DNA of 64,000 nt from Ailanthus altissimus (taxonomy: Eukaryota; Streptophyta; Magnoliopsida; Sapindales; Simaroubaceae). How positions within the stretch are numbered: position 1 is the first letter of the stretch; every line of letters begins with the position of its first letter. Location of the stretch: positions 7,805,001 to 7,869,000 of the forward strand of contig OX327699.1 of the NCBI GenBank assembly GCA_946807835.1. The letters run 5' to 3'. Below the pieces are notes generated by a model. The model made no database searches. It was not told the DNA's origin and saw only the letters and a program-made list of their open reading frames with translations. Made by a program: the position numbers and the translations under genes. This document shows, piece after piece, positions 24,190-34,350 of this stretch.

Positions 24190-24723
24190 AGAAAATATTT
24201 TTACTCAATATTAGTGGGCTAGTATTAATAATAAAGCCTAATTATATTATTTAAGATGTGATGAGCATGCCTATGCTATTTAAGGCTAGGAAAAAACCTT
24301 ATTAAAGTTGATTAATTTTATTTACTTTGAATTTGTCAAAACTACACAAAATAAGGATTAGGCCTGAACCTTCTTTATTAACTTTAATCCTTATTTGGCA
24401 GGGAATAAGTAGATTTTCTTATAATTTTAGGATTTCTAAAGGCTATAAATACCTAGTTAAAGCCTTAGAAATAGCAGATTTTGTTATTTTAAATTTGAGA
24501 GAGATTAAAAACTATCCAGCTTCTTTTGAGAACTTGTGATTCTTTCTATCCAATTCATCTTGTGGTGCATAAATATTACTTATCACTCATCATATAACCT
24601 TTGTTCTTATCTCTTAATTAGACAACGGGTCTTGGTTCTCTTTCTTGAATCTGATTTAGCGTTTCTGGGTTTGTTAACAATGTATTGATGTTGGTTTCAC
24701 CTTTTTAGGTGTGGTTCGCATCA
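23991..24723 (+). repeat. 3' LTR of B1 (733 bp)
   Basis: Starts TGATGAAAATCAAGG and ends GGTTCGCATCA. The first 199 bp encode the end of the polyprotein. A TATA-like GGCTATAAATACC lies near 24438-24450. The downstream segment ACTTATCACTCATC resembles the shared R-region block of the other families. It differs from the B2 3' LTR by substitutions and indels. Confidence 0.92.
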
Positions 24724-24991
24724 AACTACTACCAATAACTATGTACTTGGGATTCAAGCACTTTACAATAATTAATGAAAACTTACAACTACTACCAATA
24801 AACTAGGCACTTAAAAAGTTAGCACTTATTACAACAATTAATGAAACTTACAACTACTAACTACGAATAATTACTAATATTGAGACTTCACATAACACGA
24901 GGTATTCACATTAGCTGCTATGCTATTGTTCCTCATCACACATAGATGTTCAATGGACCTTGAGATATTTTGGCAGCCTAGTTTGCATCAT
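24724..24991 (-). repeat. Part of the 3' LTR of E(-)
   Basis: Contains the AATTAATGAAAACTTACAACTA repeats of the E LTR and ends TAGTTTGCATCA, followed by the polypurine tract. The left portion is absent because B1 ends exactly here. Confidence 0.8.
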
Positions 24992-26360
24992 TCCCCCTCT
25001 CTTCAAAAGAATTTATCCTTAAATATTTACCAGGCTCAAATACAACTTTCTTGAACTTTGAAGTGGTATTTTTGATAGTGCTGCAATCAACACACTTTTT
25101 TCATAATCCATCATTCTTAGACACAAGCAATATTGGTATGGCAAGATAATTCATGCTCTTACACACATACCTCTTCTCCATGAGTTCACAAACCTATCTT
25201 TGAAGTTTCTTTGTCTAATTAGGATTACTTATATAGGCTATCCTATTTGGAATTAATGCTCTAGGTATAAAGATTATTTTATGCTCAATTCCTTTTATTA
25301 GTGGTAAATATTAGGTATCTCTTCAGGAAACAATGATCATCAAATTCTTTTTCATCTTCTTCGGTTTGCAAACTTAATGTATGCTTAGTAACCATCAATT
25401 CACCATCTACTGGGTACTCCATTCCATCACTTGCATCTTCCAATTACTTTTAGTTTCAGTGACATTGTTATCGCTTAGAATCAATACACTCTAATTTTGA
25501 CATTGAGATGCAATATCGCTTGTTTCCAAACATATAAAATATTTAATATCTTTATTACTTGGTTGAGAATCAAGATTACCCTTGCCTTGGCTACCTCCCA
25601 TGTTTTGACCCTTAGTTGGTTCTATTTTGGAATTAAAATTAGCTTGCTTATCTTCTTTACTCTAATCCAGTTTCAAAGATTTTACGGAACTAGAGTTTTG
25701 GGCATATCTTGTGGAACTCTTCCTATTTATTTATTTTTTCTATCTTCTTTGCCATATGCAATAATCTATCCCAAGCACTCTATCAATGCCATCATCATTC
25801 GTGGTAGCACACCTATAATGAATTCGCACATTAAGAACTCTAGGTGTCTGTGCCCTTTTATCTACTAGATTCAAATTAATCTATCTGTTCATGAACCTGC
25901 TCCATCTCTACTTTCAACACTCTTCTCATCTCATCAATATAACTTCCGTGAGTAATTTTGAATCAACCTTTTTCAATGCACCTTTGGTAGTATTTTTGTT
26001 CATGTTGTTTGACATAATTTGCTACAAAATAAAATTAGAAAAAAAATAAACCTCGCACACTTCCTTACATTTTTTCTCAAAGAATAATTCACTCAATTTT
26101 CACTCATATTTTTTTTAATTTAGAAAAGTAAACTTGGAATCAATGCAATCTGAATTTTATTTTATTTTTTTGTCTCTTTTTTTTGTTTTTTTTTTTAACT
26201 TATATGTAATAACAAAACTTAAAAAAATAGATAAAATAAAAGACAAGAAGAAACAAGGAAACTAATATAGGCTACGGATTCTAGAGACTAAAATAAATTT
26301 GTTGATTTAAAAGAAATTACAACCAATGAAAATTAAATGGCTAGTTCAAACCTAATTAGA
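24992..26360 (-). pseudogene. E(-) gag-pol remnant and leader
   Basis: Minus-strand translation yields pieces only: RT N-terminal sequence (PIPILLVSKNDG-like, Q-QVCELMEKRYV, about 25100-25330), a decayed zinc knuckle (DIKYFICLETSDIASQCQN, about 25485-25545) and Gag pieces (IDEMRRVLKVEMEQVHEQI, about 25870-25935). The RT catalytic domain, RNase H, integrase and protease are missing. From about 26000 to 26360 lies the noncoding leader with T-rich runs (26150-26205). No PBS match could be found at the expected place. No functional product is possible. Confidence 0.65.
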
Positions 26361-26919
26361 GACCTGACGCTCAATGAGGTTCCTTTGCCAAATGATCGTT
26401 TTAATTCAAATTTTTATATAAACAAAAACAAGAACCTTAACCTGTTATTTATAAGAGATTAGAACCAAAGTTATGATGCCACACTCAAGATAGATGAGAA
26501 GTTGCGAGTGATATAAGTCTAAAAGAACGTTATATAAAATCTTGATAAGTTCTTATAAAATTTTTTTGAAGAACTTAAGTGAAAACTCTCACGTTAATAC
26601 CATCAATTCTATTTTCTTCCTATTCATCTCTCATGTACTATAGAGATCTCTTGGGATGTCTAACATTTATTACAGTAATTAATGATAACTTACGACTACT
26701 AATTATCAACTACAACCAATAACTTAGGCACTTAGAATTCCAACACTTATTATAACAATTAATGAAAACTTACAACTATTAACTCCAACTACTACTAATA
26801 AATTAGGCACTTAGAATACTAGCACTTATTACAACAATTAATGAAAACTTTAAACTACTGACTACCAACAACTATCAATATTGAGATTGTACATCACATG
26901 GGCTACTCCTCACAGAGCT
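26361..26919 (-). repeat. 5' LTR of E(-), part left of A1
   Basis: Related to the plus-orientation E LTR at 57326-57831: shared segments include GTTCCTTTGCCAAA, ATGAGAAGTTG, GATAAGTTCTTATAAAATTT and GAGAGTTTTC-like sequence. The U5 edge near 26361 is approximate and diverged. The last part of this LTR, TTTTCCATTAC...GATTTGCATCA, continues at 33129-33197 on the other side of A1. Confidence 0.7.
26661..26885 (-). repeat. Three 80-bp tandem repeats in the E LTR U3
   Basis: Units begin at 26661 (TAACATTTATTACAGTAATT), 26741 (CAACACTTATTATAACAATT) and 26821 (AGCACTTATTACAACAATTA). Each contains a CTTACAACTACTAACTACC-like core and a TTAGGCACTTAGAAT end. The same units occur in the E LTRs at 12928-13060, 24724-24880 and 50760-50810 plus 57326-57490, and a single unit in the F LTR near 59020-59075. 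They lie upstream of the predicted promoter, so an enhancer role is plausible. Confidence 0.8.
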
Positions 26920-26924
26920 ACTGT
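26920..26924. repeat. Target-site duplication of A1, left (ACTGT)
   Basis: ACTGT directly precedes the A1 LTR at 26925 and recurs exactly at 33124-33128 after the other LTR. A 5-bp duplication is usual for gypsy integrase. Confidence 0.95.
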
Positions 26925-27634
26925 TGATGTGCCTTGATTTATAACAAAATTAAATTGCAAAGTTGATGGAGGATAGAACTAAATAGATACCTTGATAAGT
27001 CGAATGGACGCCACAAGGATCAGTTTAGGGTTTTGACGCCACACTCTTGATGATCAAAGAGTGATAAGTCAGCAACTATCTTCAAGAGTTGAAAAACTTG
27101 AGAAGACAATTTTGAGAGAGAAATAGCTCTTCTATTTCGTGCTTCCAATTTCAAAATGAGGCAACTGCCTCTACAAGACTTTTACATGCCTTATATAGGC
27201 TTACAAAATGAGGTGAAACCCTAATGTTACCTAATAAGCTTAAAAAGGCCCAAAATAAGCCCAATATGACTTAACAATTTAAAACAAAACTAAACAAGTT
27301 CAAAATAGCCCAAATACCTAAAAGTAGTAACATAAGAAGTAAATAAAGCCCAATAGCATGAAAAGAAAGCCCTTAGCTGCTTCTTAAAGCCCAACGTCAC
27401 CAAACGTCTCTAAATCACGTCCCAATCTCAAATTGAAGACAAATAAATACATTTAGCTCGTTTCCATTTAGATCGCAAGCTTCTAATCCCATAGAAGCTT
27501 CAATAGCTCCAATTTGACTACTTATGGCCCTTTGAAGCTGTTTAGCCTTAGCCCTTGTTATTGGACCATCTGAAATCTCCTTTATGCTCAGCTCGCCTTC
27601 TTGAGTTGATTTAGAACCTTCATGATGCACATCA
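26925..27634 (-). repeat. 3' LTR of A1 (710 bp, short form)
   Basis: TGATGTGCC at 26925 and GATGCACATCA ending at 27634. Read on the minus strand, its first 220 bp encode the polyprotein tail through the stop at 27415-27417. The TATA box GCCTATATAA is at 27191-27200, the palindrome GAGGCAGTTGCCTC at 27158-27171, and an inverted repeat CACTCTT...AAGAGTG at 27042-27063. It lacks the roughly 82-bp U5 block of the long form. Confidence 0.96.
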
Positions 27635-30600
27635 TCACCCCCGGGCAGAGAATGATTTGCCCTCAAATCAGAATCTTCTAAATCTTCCAAATAAGGAGAT
27701 AAGTCCTTGACATTAAAAGTGGCTGAAACATTGTAATCACCAGGAAGGTCAACTTTGTAAGCATTACTATTTACCTTCTCTATAATACGAAAAGGTCCAT
27801 CAACTCTTGGCATCAGCTTGGACTTTCGCTTGCTAGGAAATCTTCCCTTGCTAAGATGAATCCAAACAAGATCACCAGGTTCAAAGCTAATCATTTTCCG
27901 TCCTTTATTAGCATGCTTAACATACCTAGCTGTTTTCTCCTCAATATGAATTCGAACCTGCTCATGAAGCTTCTTCATTAATTCTGCCTTCTTAACACCA
28001 TCCATAGATGTCCTCTCATTAATTGGAATAGGAACAAGGTCAATAGGAACAAATGGATTAAATCCATACACAATCTCAAATGGCGAAAATTTTGTAGCCC
28101 CATGCACACTACGGTTATATGCAAACTCTACAATAGGCAAACAAGTATCCCAACTCTTTAAGTTCTTGTTTATAACAGCCCGTAATAAAGAAGATAGAGT
28201 ACGGTTCACTACTTCAGTTTGCCCATCAGTTTGTGGATGACAAGCAGTACTGAAAAGCAACTTTGTTCCAAGCTTCTTCCAAAGAGTCTTCCAAAAATAG
28301 CTTAAGAACTTTGTATCACGATCAGAGACAATGCTTTTAGGGATTCCATGCAAACGTACAATTTCCCTAAAAAACAAATCAGCAATATGAATAGCATCAT
28401 CAGTTTTGTTACAAGGAATAAAGTGTGACATTTTGGAGAACCGATCAACCACAACCATCACTGAATCCTTCCCACGCTGTGTTCTAGGTAATCCAAGCAC
28501 AAAATCCATACTAATATCCATCCATGGTTGCTCTGGGATAGGTAAAGGCATATATAGTCCATATGCATTCTCTTTACCCTTAGCTTTCTTGCAATTTACA
28601 CATCTTTCAACAACTTTATGAACATCCCGCAGCATATTAGGCCAAAAGAAGTGCTCTTTCAGTAGCTCATAAGTTTTCTTCTCCCCAAAATGACCACTAA
28701 GACCACCCCCATGAGCCTCACGCACAAGCAACTCACGTAAGGATCCTGAAGGTATACACATTCTGCCCAACTTGAACAAGTAACCATCATGCACAAAGAA
28801 CCCATCACAAGCTCCTTTAGCACATTTAGACATCATATTAGCAAAGTATGAATCACTGGTATATTGTTCTTTCACCTGTTCAAAACCCAAAAGCCTTGCA
28901 TTTAACATAGAAATCAATGCATACCTCCTAGAAAGAGCATCAGCAATGACATTAGTTTGCCCCTTCTTGTATTTTATGACATATGGAAATGGCTCAATGA
29001 ACTCTACCCATTTGGCATGTCTTCTATTCAGCTTGTTCTGCCCTTTAAGATACTTTAATGATTCATGGTCAGTATGAATAACGAACTCTTTAGGTAATAA
29101 ATAATGCTGCCATACCTCGAGAGCCCGAATCAATGCATAAAACTCCTTGTCATAAATAGAGTAGTTTAACCGTGCCCCATTCAGCTTCTCACTAAAGAAA
29201 GCAATTGGCCTCTTTTCTTGCATCAACACAGCCCCAATACCGACCCCTGAAGCATCACACTCTATTTCAAATGTTTTAGCAAAATCGGGAAGTGCTAAAA
29301 CTGGAGCAGAACATAATTGTTCTTTTATCAGTTCAAATGACTTCTGTGCATTCTCATTCCACCTAAACTCATTTCCCTTTTTCAAACACTCTGTCATAGG
29401 CGCAACAATAGAACTAAAGTCTTTAATAAATCGCCTATAGAAAGAGGCTAAACCATGAAAACTTCTCACATCCGCAACACCAGTAGGTTTAGGCCAATCA
29501 CGAATTGCCTTAACCTTCTCCTCATCAACCTTAATTCCGCTACCAAAAACAACATACCCCAAAAAGATAACACTATCTTGGCAGAAATAGCACTTCTTGA
29601 TGTTTCCATACAACTTAGCATCACGCAAGGTCTCAAATACAGCCATAAGATGCTTCACATGATCATCTAAAGTTTTACTATAGATCAAGATATCATCAAA
29701 ATAGACCACAACAAACAGCCCAATAAACTTCCTCAAAACATGGTTCATAAGTCTCATAAATGTACTAGGTGCATTAGAAAGTCCAAACGGCATCACCATC
29801 CACTCATACAATCCATGCTTAGTTTTAAAGGCTGTTTTCCATTCATCACCTTCTTTCATCCTAATTTGGTGATATCCACTCATTAAATCAACTTTAGAAA
29901 AATAAACAGCACCATGCAATTCATCAAGCATATCATCAAGTCTAGGAATAGGGAATCGATACTTAACCGTTATCTTGTTGATAGCCCGACTGTCCACACA
30001 CATTCTCATGGTACCATCCTTCTTTGGAACAAGCAAAGTAGGCACTGAATAAGGACTAAGTGACTCACGCACATAGCCCCTCTCTAAGAGCTCACCAACT
30101 TGCCTTTTGATCTCCTTTGCTTCCTCCGGATTACATCTATATGCTGGTCTATTTGGAAGTGAAGCTCCAGGCACCAAATCAATTTGATGCTCTATCCCTC
30201 GAATAGGTGGTAATCCCAATGGTAGCTCTTCTGGAAATACATCTTTGAACTCTTCAAGTAACTCCACAACCTGCCTTGGCAAATCCAAACCCTCCACTTG
30301 CAATAAAGGCTTTGCCCAAGTCATGAAAACAACCCCCACAGAAGCTAGTGCTTGCTCAACATCTCCCTTTTTGGCTAACATTAACCCTTTACCAGATTCC
30401 ATCATCTTCCTTTGATTCCGCAACTGATCTTCTCTAACTTGTTGAGAACTCAATGGCATCAAATTCACTTTCTTCCCATTCAGCACAAATGAATAAGTGT
30501 TCCTTCGCCCATTATAAGTCACATCATTATCAAATTGCCATGGGCGTCCTAATAACACATGACTAGCTGTCATCGGAACCACATCACATAAAACCTCATC

Positions 30601-32043
30601 ATGAAAGGTTTTAATGGAGAATGGCACCCGAACCTGTCTTGTAACTTGAATCTCTCCCTTATCATTAAGCCAATGTAATTTGTATGGTTTTGGATGTGGA
30701 ACAGTAGTTAATCCCAGTTTCTCCACTAAAGTAATGGATGCAACATTGGTGCAACTACCATTATCAATGATCATGGCACAAACCTTATCTCGGATTTGAC
30801 ATCTTGTATGAAAGATGTTTTCGCGCTGTTCCAAACCAATATCAACTTCAGCACTCAAAATCCTTTGAATAACTAATAAATTTCCCTCCATTGGCTCAAG
30901 ATTCTCTTCTTGTTTAGTCACTTCGACTTTAGATTCCTCTTCCATCTCAGCTTCATCTTCACTTACAAGCTCTCCATACTGCCCTTGTAAAACCATCACC
31001 CTCTTATTCGGACATTCAGAAGCAATATGCCCATTTCCCAAGCACTTGAAACACTTGATGTCTCGCGATCTCCTGGAAAATTGAGGTTCAAATACCTTCT
31101 CCTTTCCTTTCAATGAACCTGAACTAACACTTCCTTTACTGAACTCCACTTTCTCATCACGTTTAGGTGTGTTCCATGTTCGCGAAGGTGAAGAAACAGC
31201 CTTTGTATTACTTGTTGTAGTTGACCTCATATAGATACCCCCTCTTTTCTGCTGTCTTTCTACTTTAGTTGCAAGCTTTATGACATCCTCAAGAAATATG
31301 AAGGGCTGTAACTCAACAACATTAGCTATGTCCCTCTTCAATCCATCAAGGAATCTAGCTATTGTTTGCTCTTGAGGTTCATTCAAATCACAGCGAATTA
31401 GCAACAGTTCAAATTCTTTCACATACTCCTCCACACTCAAGGAACCTTGCCGCAAACTCTGGAGTTTGATGTATAATTCTTGTTTATAGTAATCCGGAAC
31501 AAATCTCTTCTTCATTAATCTTTTCATAAGTGGCCAGCTTGTAACTTCTTCTTCGTCATCCCTTCTTCGCTGAGTTTTTAAGTTTTCCCACCACAAAAGT
31601 GCGTAATCGGTAAACTCAAGTGCTGCTACCTTACACTTCTTTGCCTCAGGATACTCATGCCAATCAAACACCCTTTCTACCTTCTGAACCCATTCAAGAT
31701 ACTCCTCAGGAGAACTAGTACCTCTAAATGGTGGTATATTAAGTTTGATACCACTAGTAGGGTCATTTTGCTGCCTCCTTATCCTACCCCTATCTTCAGC
31801 CTCATCATCCCTATTTGGCTCATCTCCAGCATTCCCTAAGTCATTTTGAGGTACCCTATGCCCTACCCGCCTTTGTTGGGGTTGCAAAGTGTTTCTTTGC
31901 ATCATTTCTATAATTGCAGCAAGTTGTCCACGAATTTCAGTAATCTCACCTCGAAATTCATCATGAGCTCGCTGTAAGCCCACGAGTTGAGCTTGTTCTA
32001 AACTCAATCCCTTTGGTACTCTACTTGCATCATCATCAGCCAT
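27415..32043 (-). CDS. gag-pol: A1 Gag-Pol polyprotein (Gag, PR, RT, RNase H, INT), 1,542 aa
   Basis: Single open frame. I chose the ATG at 32041-32043 ([12 protein letters not shown]), as all other family-A copies keep it; an in-frame ATG at 32145 would add 34 hydrophobic leader residues. Gag core is about 100-265 (LLWWENL at 149-155). Zinc knuckle C331-C334-H339-C344 is CX2CX4HX4C. Protease has IIDNGS at 425-430 (Asn in place of the usual Ser/Thr or Gly) and LLGRPW at 497-502. RT runs about 620-850 with YFDD at 781-784. RNase H has D930, E967, D992 and D1035. Integrase has zinc residues H1111, H1118, C1148, C1151 and core D1180, D1241, E1277 (DD35E), then a GPF module near 1416. Residues from 1470 on, with GPITRAKAK (1493-1501), are encoded in the 3' LTR. 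No canonical chromodomain is seen. No stop or frameshift separates gag from pol, so one polyprotein cut by PR is expected. Confidence 0.96.
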   Translation of the reverse strand: MADDDASRVPKGLSLEQAQLVGLQRAHDEFRGEITEIRGQLAAIIEMMQRNTLQPQQRRVGHRVPQNDLGNAGDEPNRDDEAEDRGRIRRQQNDPTSGIKLNIPPFRGTSSPEEYLEWVQKVERVFDWHEYPEAKKCKVAALEFTDYALLWWENLKTQRRRDDEEEVTSWPLMKRLMKKRFVPDYYKQELYIKLQSLRQGSLSVEEYVKEFELLLIRCDLNEPQEQTIARFLDGLKRDIANVVELQPFIFLEDVIKLATKVERQQKRGGIYMRSTTTSNTKAVSSPSRTWNTPKRDEKVEFSKGSVSSGSLKGKEKVFEPQFSRRSRDIKCFKCLGNGHIASECPNKRVMVLQGQYGELVSEDEAEMEEESKVEVTKQEENLEPMEGNLLVIQRILSAEVDIGLEQRENIFHTRCQIRDKVCAMIIDNGSCTNVASITLVEKLGLTTVPHPKPYKLHWLNDKGEIQVTRQVRVPFSIKTFHDEVLCDVVPMTASHVLLGRPWQFDNDVTYNGRRNTYSFVLNGKKVNLMPLSSQQVREDQLRNQRKMMESGKGLMLAKKGDVEQALASVGVVFMTWAKPLLQVEGLDLPRQVVELLEEFKDVFPEELPLGLPPIRGIEHQIDLVPGASLPNRPAYRCNPEEAKEIKRQVGELLERGYVRESLSPYSVPTLLVPKKDGTMRMCVDSRAINKITVKYRFPIPRLDDMLDELHGAVYFSKVDLMSGYHQIRMKEGDEWKTAFKTKHGLYEWMVMPFGLSNAPSTFMRLMNHVLRKFIGLFVVVYFDDILIYSKTLDDHVKHLMAVFETLRDAKLYGNIKKCYFCQDSVIFLGYVVFGSGIKVDEEKVKAIRDWPKPTGVADVRSFHGLASFYRRFIKDFSSIVAPMTECLKKGNEFRWNENAQKSFELIKEQLCSAPVLALPDFAKTFEIECDASGVGIGAVLMQEKRPIAFFSEKLNGARLNYSIYDKEFYALIRALEVWQHYLLPKEFVIHTDHESLKYLKGQNKLNRRHAKWVEFIEPFPYVIKYKKGQTNVIADALSRRYALISMLNARLLGFEQVKEQYTSDSYFANMMSKCAKGACDGFFVHDGYLFKLGRMCIPSGSLRELLVREAHGGGLSGHFGEKKTYELLKEHFFWPNMLRDVHKVVERCVNCKKAKGKENAYGLYMPLPIPEQPWMDISMDFVLGLPRTQRGKDSVMVVVDRFSKMSHFIPCNKTDDAIHIADLFFREIVRLHGIPKSIVSDRDTKFLSYFWKTLWKKLGTKLLFSTACHPQTDGQTEVVNRTLSSLLRAVINKNLKSWDTCLPIVEFAYNRSVHGATKFSPFEIVYGFNPFVPIDLVPIPINERTSMDGVKKAELMKKLHEQVRIHIEEKTARYVKHANKGRKMISFEPGDLVWIHLSKGRFPSKRKSKLMPRVDGPFRIIEKVNSNAYKVDLPGDYNVSATFNVKDLSPYLEDLEDSDLRANHSLPGGDDVHHEGSKSTQEGELSIKEISDGPITRAKAKQLQRAISSQIGAIEASMGLEACDLNGNELNVFICLQFEIGT
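27635..27642 (-). promoter_or_regulatory. Candidate polypurine tract of A1
   Basis: The minus-strand sequence before the 3' LTR is GGGGGTGA, in codons for Pro-Gly-Gly-Asp. It is short and has one T, weaker than the tract of family B, but it is in the required place and kept in most family-A copies. Confidence 0.55.
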
Positions 32044-32399
32044 TATTAACAAAAACCCCAAACAAGTATGAACAATTGAACAACACAACCAGTAGCTAAA
32101 AACACTCTTCTCAAACTGAATTTTCCACCAATTCAGTAAATACAATCAGATAGCAACAATTTACTCAAATTCAAAATTTCCAGGTTCACAAAATTTCCAG
32201 GTTCAAGAACAATTTAATTCAGCCAACCCATCTCCGGTTCACAAACTACTAAGAATTAATTTTAATGCTTCAGAGTTGCAATTCAACTCCTCAAATATTA
32301 GAGACCCAAACTGATAATAACCCCACGAAATTATATAACACAAAAAATAGCAAGACACCTTCAATAGCTAAAACTTCAGTTTGCACACTGAAATCCTGT
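32044..32399 (-). other. A1 leader (5' untranslated region)
   Basis: About 356 bp between the PBS and the Gag start, AT-rich. It holds a duplicated CAAAATTTCCAGGTTCA-like motif (about 32172-32205). The in-frame ATG at 32143-32145 lies here. No other feature is recognised. Confidence 0.8.
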
Positions 32400-32411
32400 G
32401 CTCTGATACCA
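32400..32411 (-). promoter_or_regulatory. Primer-binding site of A1 (tRNA-iMet)
   Basis: The minus strand reads TGGTATCAGAGC, two bases after the 5' LTR. Twelve bases complement the 3' end of plant initiator tRNA-Met, and after one extra base further matches (CAGG) follow. Confidence 0.93.
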
Positions 32412-32413
32412 GA

Positions 32414-33123
32414 TGATGTGCCTTGATTTATAACAAAATTAAATTGCAAAGTTGATGGAGGATAGAACTAAATAGATACCTTGATAAGTCTAATGGACGC
32501 CACAAGGATCAGTTTAGGGTTTTGACGCCACACTCTTGATGATCAAAGAGTGATAAGTCAGCAACTATCTTCAAGAGTTGAAAAACTTGAGAAGACAATT
32601 TTGAGAGAGAAATAGCTCTTCTATTTCGTGCTTCCAATTTCAAAATGAGGCAACTGCCTCTACAAGACTTTTACATGCCTTATATAGGCTTACAAAATGA
32701 GGTGAAACCCTAATGTTACCTAATAAGCTTAAAAAGGCCCAAAATAAGCCCAATATGACTTAACAATTTAAAACAAAACTAAACAAGTTCAAAATAGCCC
32801 AAATACCTAAAAGTAGTAACATAAGAAGTAAATAAAGCCCAATAGCATGAAAAGAAAGCCCTTAGCTGCTTCTTAAAGCCCAACGTCACCAAACGTCTCT
32901 AAATCACGTCCCAATCTCAAATTGAAGACAAATAAATACATTTAGCTCGTTTCCATTTAGATCGCAAGCTTCTAATCCCATAGAAGCTTCAATAGCTCCA
33001 ATTTGACTACTTATGGCCCTTTGAAGCTGTTTAGCCTTAGCCCTTGTTATTGGACCATCTGAAATCTCCTTTATGCTCAGCTCGCCTTCTTGAGTTGATT
33101 TAGAACCTTCATGATGCACATCA
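32414..33123 (-). repeat. 5' LTR of A1 (710 bp)
   Basis: Same length as the 3' LTR and identical apart from T at 32491 versus G at 27002 by eye. It provides the promoter for genomic RNA. Its first part (32904 to about 33123 on the minus strand) duplicates the coding tail but lies upstream of the promoter, so it is not part of the polyprotein message. Confidence 0.96.
32680..32689 (-). promoter_or_regulatory. TATA box of the A1 promoter
   Basis: Minus-strand GCCTATATAA in the 5' LTR, kept in almost all family-A LTRs of the window. The palindrome GAGGCAGTTGCCTC follows 20-33 nt downstream, where transcription should begin. Confidence 0.75.
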
Positions 33124-33128
33124 ACTGT
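33124..33128. repeat. Target-site duplication of A1, right (ACTGT)
   Basis: Exact copy of 26920-26924. After it the E LTR resumes and ends GATTTGCATCA at 33197. Confidence 0.95.
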
Positions 33129-33197
33129 GCTGTTGTTTTCCATTACACATAGATGTTCAATGGACCTTGTGGTGTTTTGGCAACCTGATTTGCATCA

Positions 33198-33470
33198 TCA
33201 ATGGCTTGGAGTCTCGGTTTTATTTGGTGCTGTAGTTTGTAGATTCTGACTTATCTTCCAAGTCTTACTCGAGGACTGTGACTTTATTTTTGTTAAATGA
33301 TTGTTTTGCCTCTTAATCTTCAATTTTGCTCTTTTTGCTGCGTCAAGTTGTTGAAAACTACAAACTAACAATAATATGCATATTATTAAGCCATGTATTC
33401 ATACTCATGTTAAACACAATTAAGTTAAGAGAATCAAAATATTATATATAAAATAGACTAATCACCAACA
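33198..33470. other. Unassigned AT-rich sequence
   Basis: Follows the end of the E LTR. No open frame, LTR terminus, or similarity to other parts of the window was seen. Confidence 0.6.
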
Positions 33471-34350
33471 CGATTTCTGAGCCAAAATATGAGCTTTCAC
33501 AGAAGCATATTGACCTCACAAAAATTAATTTTCTGAAACTTACTCAAAAGATACCAGAACAACCAACATGTGTTCTGATCCGAAGTACAATATTTCATTA
33601 AAAAGTAAGGATACATCTTGCAACTTGAAATTTTTGTCGCAAAAAGAAATGTAAAAAACTATCTAAAAACAACAACAACATGGTATTTTGAGCCCAAAAT
33701 ATGGGCTTGCAAAAAAAATAATGATATTTTGCTTCATGAACTTTTTGTGAGGAAAAATGTTTTTCCAAATCTTGCTCAAAATTTACTAAAACAACCAAAA
33801 TATAAGTTTTCGTAGAAAACTAATTACCTCATTTTGCGTCTTGAGCTTTTCTTTGTGAAATTTATAAAATTGTTCAAAACTAACCAAAACAACACCAACT
33901 TGAAGTTTTGATTTAAAATATCAGTTTTCACAAAAGAATAACAATCTCAATTTGTGTCACGAAATTTTTGTTTGCAAATTGTTTTTTTCCAAAACTTGGT
34001 AAAAAGGTTACAAAACTACCAATAGTGTTCTGATACAAAATATAATAAAGTTTCGTAGAAAAATCACTACCACATTTTGTGTGACAAAACTTTTATTGTG
34101 AAAAAAAGTGTTCAAAACAACAAAAGCGTAATGTTCTGAGAAAAATTTCAGCTTGCAAAGAAAAATAATATAGAGTCAATTTGCAAAATGAACTTTTGGT
34201 TGCAAAAAATATTTTTTTCGAAACTTGCCAAAAAGTTACAAAACAAAAAATATGGTATTTTGATCCAAAATATAAGTTTTTATAGAAAAATAACGACCCA
34301 ATTTTGTGTCACAAAACTTTTAGTCGTGAAAAGAAATTGCTAAAACTTTA
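33471..34350. repeat. Degenerate tandem repeat, about 100-125 bp monomers, roughly 8 copies
   Basis: A recurring core, CCAAAATATAAGTTTTC followed by GAAAAATAA, a CATTTTGTGTCAC-like segment, AAACTTTT, then AAAACTTG, AAAAAGTTACAAAACAACC and TGGTGTTCTGAT, returns at about 33481, 33580, 33691, 33795, 33912, 34035, 34139 and 34264. Monomers are strongly diverged with small deletions. There is no coding capacity and no sign of transposon ends. The form fits an old satellite or minisatellite remnant. Confidence 0.75.

Larger units (their letters stand above)
19626..24723 (+). mobile_element. Ty3/gypsy element B1, 5'-truncated
   Basis: Plus-strand element keeping most of gag, all pol regions in broken form, a polypurine tract (23977-23990) and a 733-bp 3' LTR (23991-24723). 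The 5' LTR, PBS, leader and gag start are missing; the left edge joins the family-A composite at a point equal to B2 position about 52270. The right edge abuts AACTA of an E-type LTR, so B1 inserted into E. It is very close to B2 over most of its length. Confidence 0.9.
26925..33123 (-). mobile_element. A1: complete, coding-intact family-A Ty3/gypsy element (CRM-like)
   Basis: A 6,199-bp element with identical-length LTRs (710 bp each), TGATGTGC/GCACATCA ends, tRNA-iMet PBS, a purine-rich tract, one uninterrupted gag-pol frame and perfect 5-bp duplications (ACTGT). The two LTRs differ at one position that I can see by eye (G at 27002, T at 32491), which implies a very recent insertion. It sits inside the 5' LTR of E(-). 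It is the only element in the window that looks able to transpose on its own. LTR ends, iMet PBS, ORF running into the 3' LTR and absence of a standard chromodomain point to the CRM branch of chromoviruses; this lineage call rests on recalled family traits. Confidence 0.96.
24724..33197 (-). mobile_element. Ty3/gypsy element E(-), degenerate, split by A1
   Basis: Minus-strand element: 5' LTR on the right (about 26361-26924, continuing at 33129-33197 beyond A1), internal region 24992 to about 26360, and the right-hand part of the 3' LTR (24724-24991) on the left, cut by B1. LTR termini are TTTGCATCA and, in other copies, TTCACATCA. The pyrimidine run TTCCCCCTCTCTTC at 24992-25005 is the minus-strand polypurine tract next to the 3' LTR. 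Large parts of gag-pol are deleted. Confidence 0.75.

Noticed and set aside
25497..25868. 123-codon plus-strand frame
   Set aside because: Antisense to the decayed E(-) Gag and zinc-knuckle region.
32044..32145. N-terminal extension of the A1 polyprotein ([10 protein letters not shown]...)
   Set aside because: Hydrophobic leader translation, not kept in other family-A copies, which share the ATG at MADDD/MVEDD/MAEDD.
32400..32411. tRNA gene
   Set aside because: Only the 12-nt complement to the tRNA 3' end is present, in PBS position; there is no cloverleaf.
33471..34350. CRISPR-like array
   Set aside because: The repeats are long, degenerate and without uniform spacers, in eukaryotic DNA. 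A satellite-like tandem repeat is the better description.
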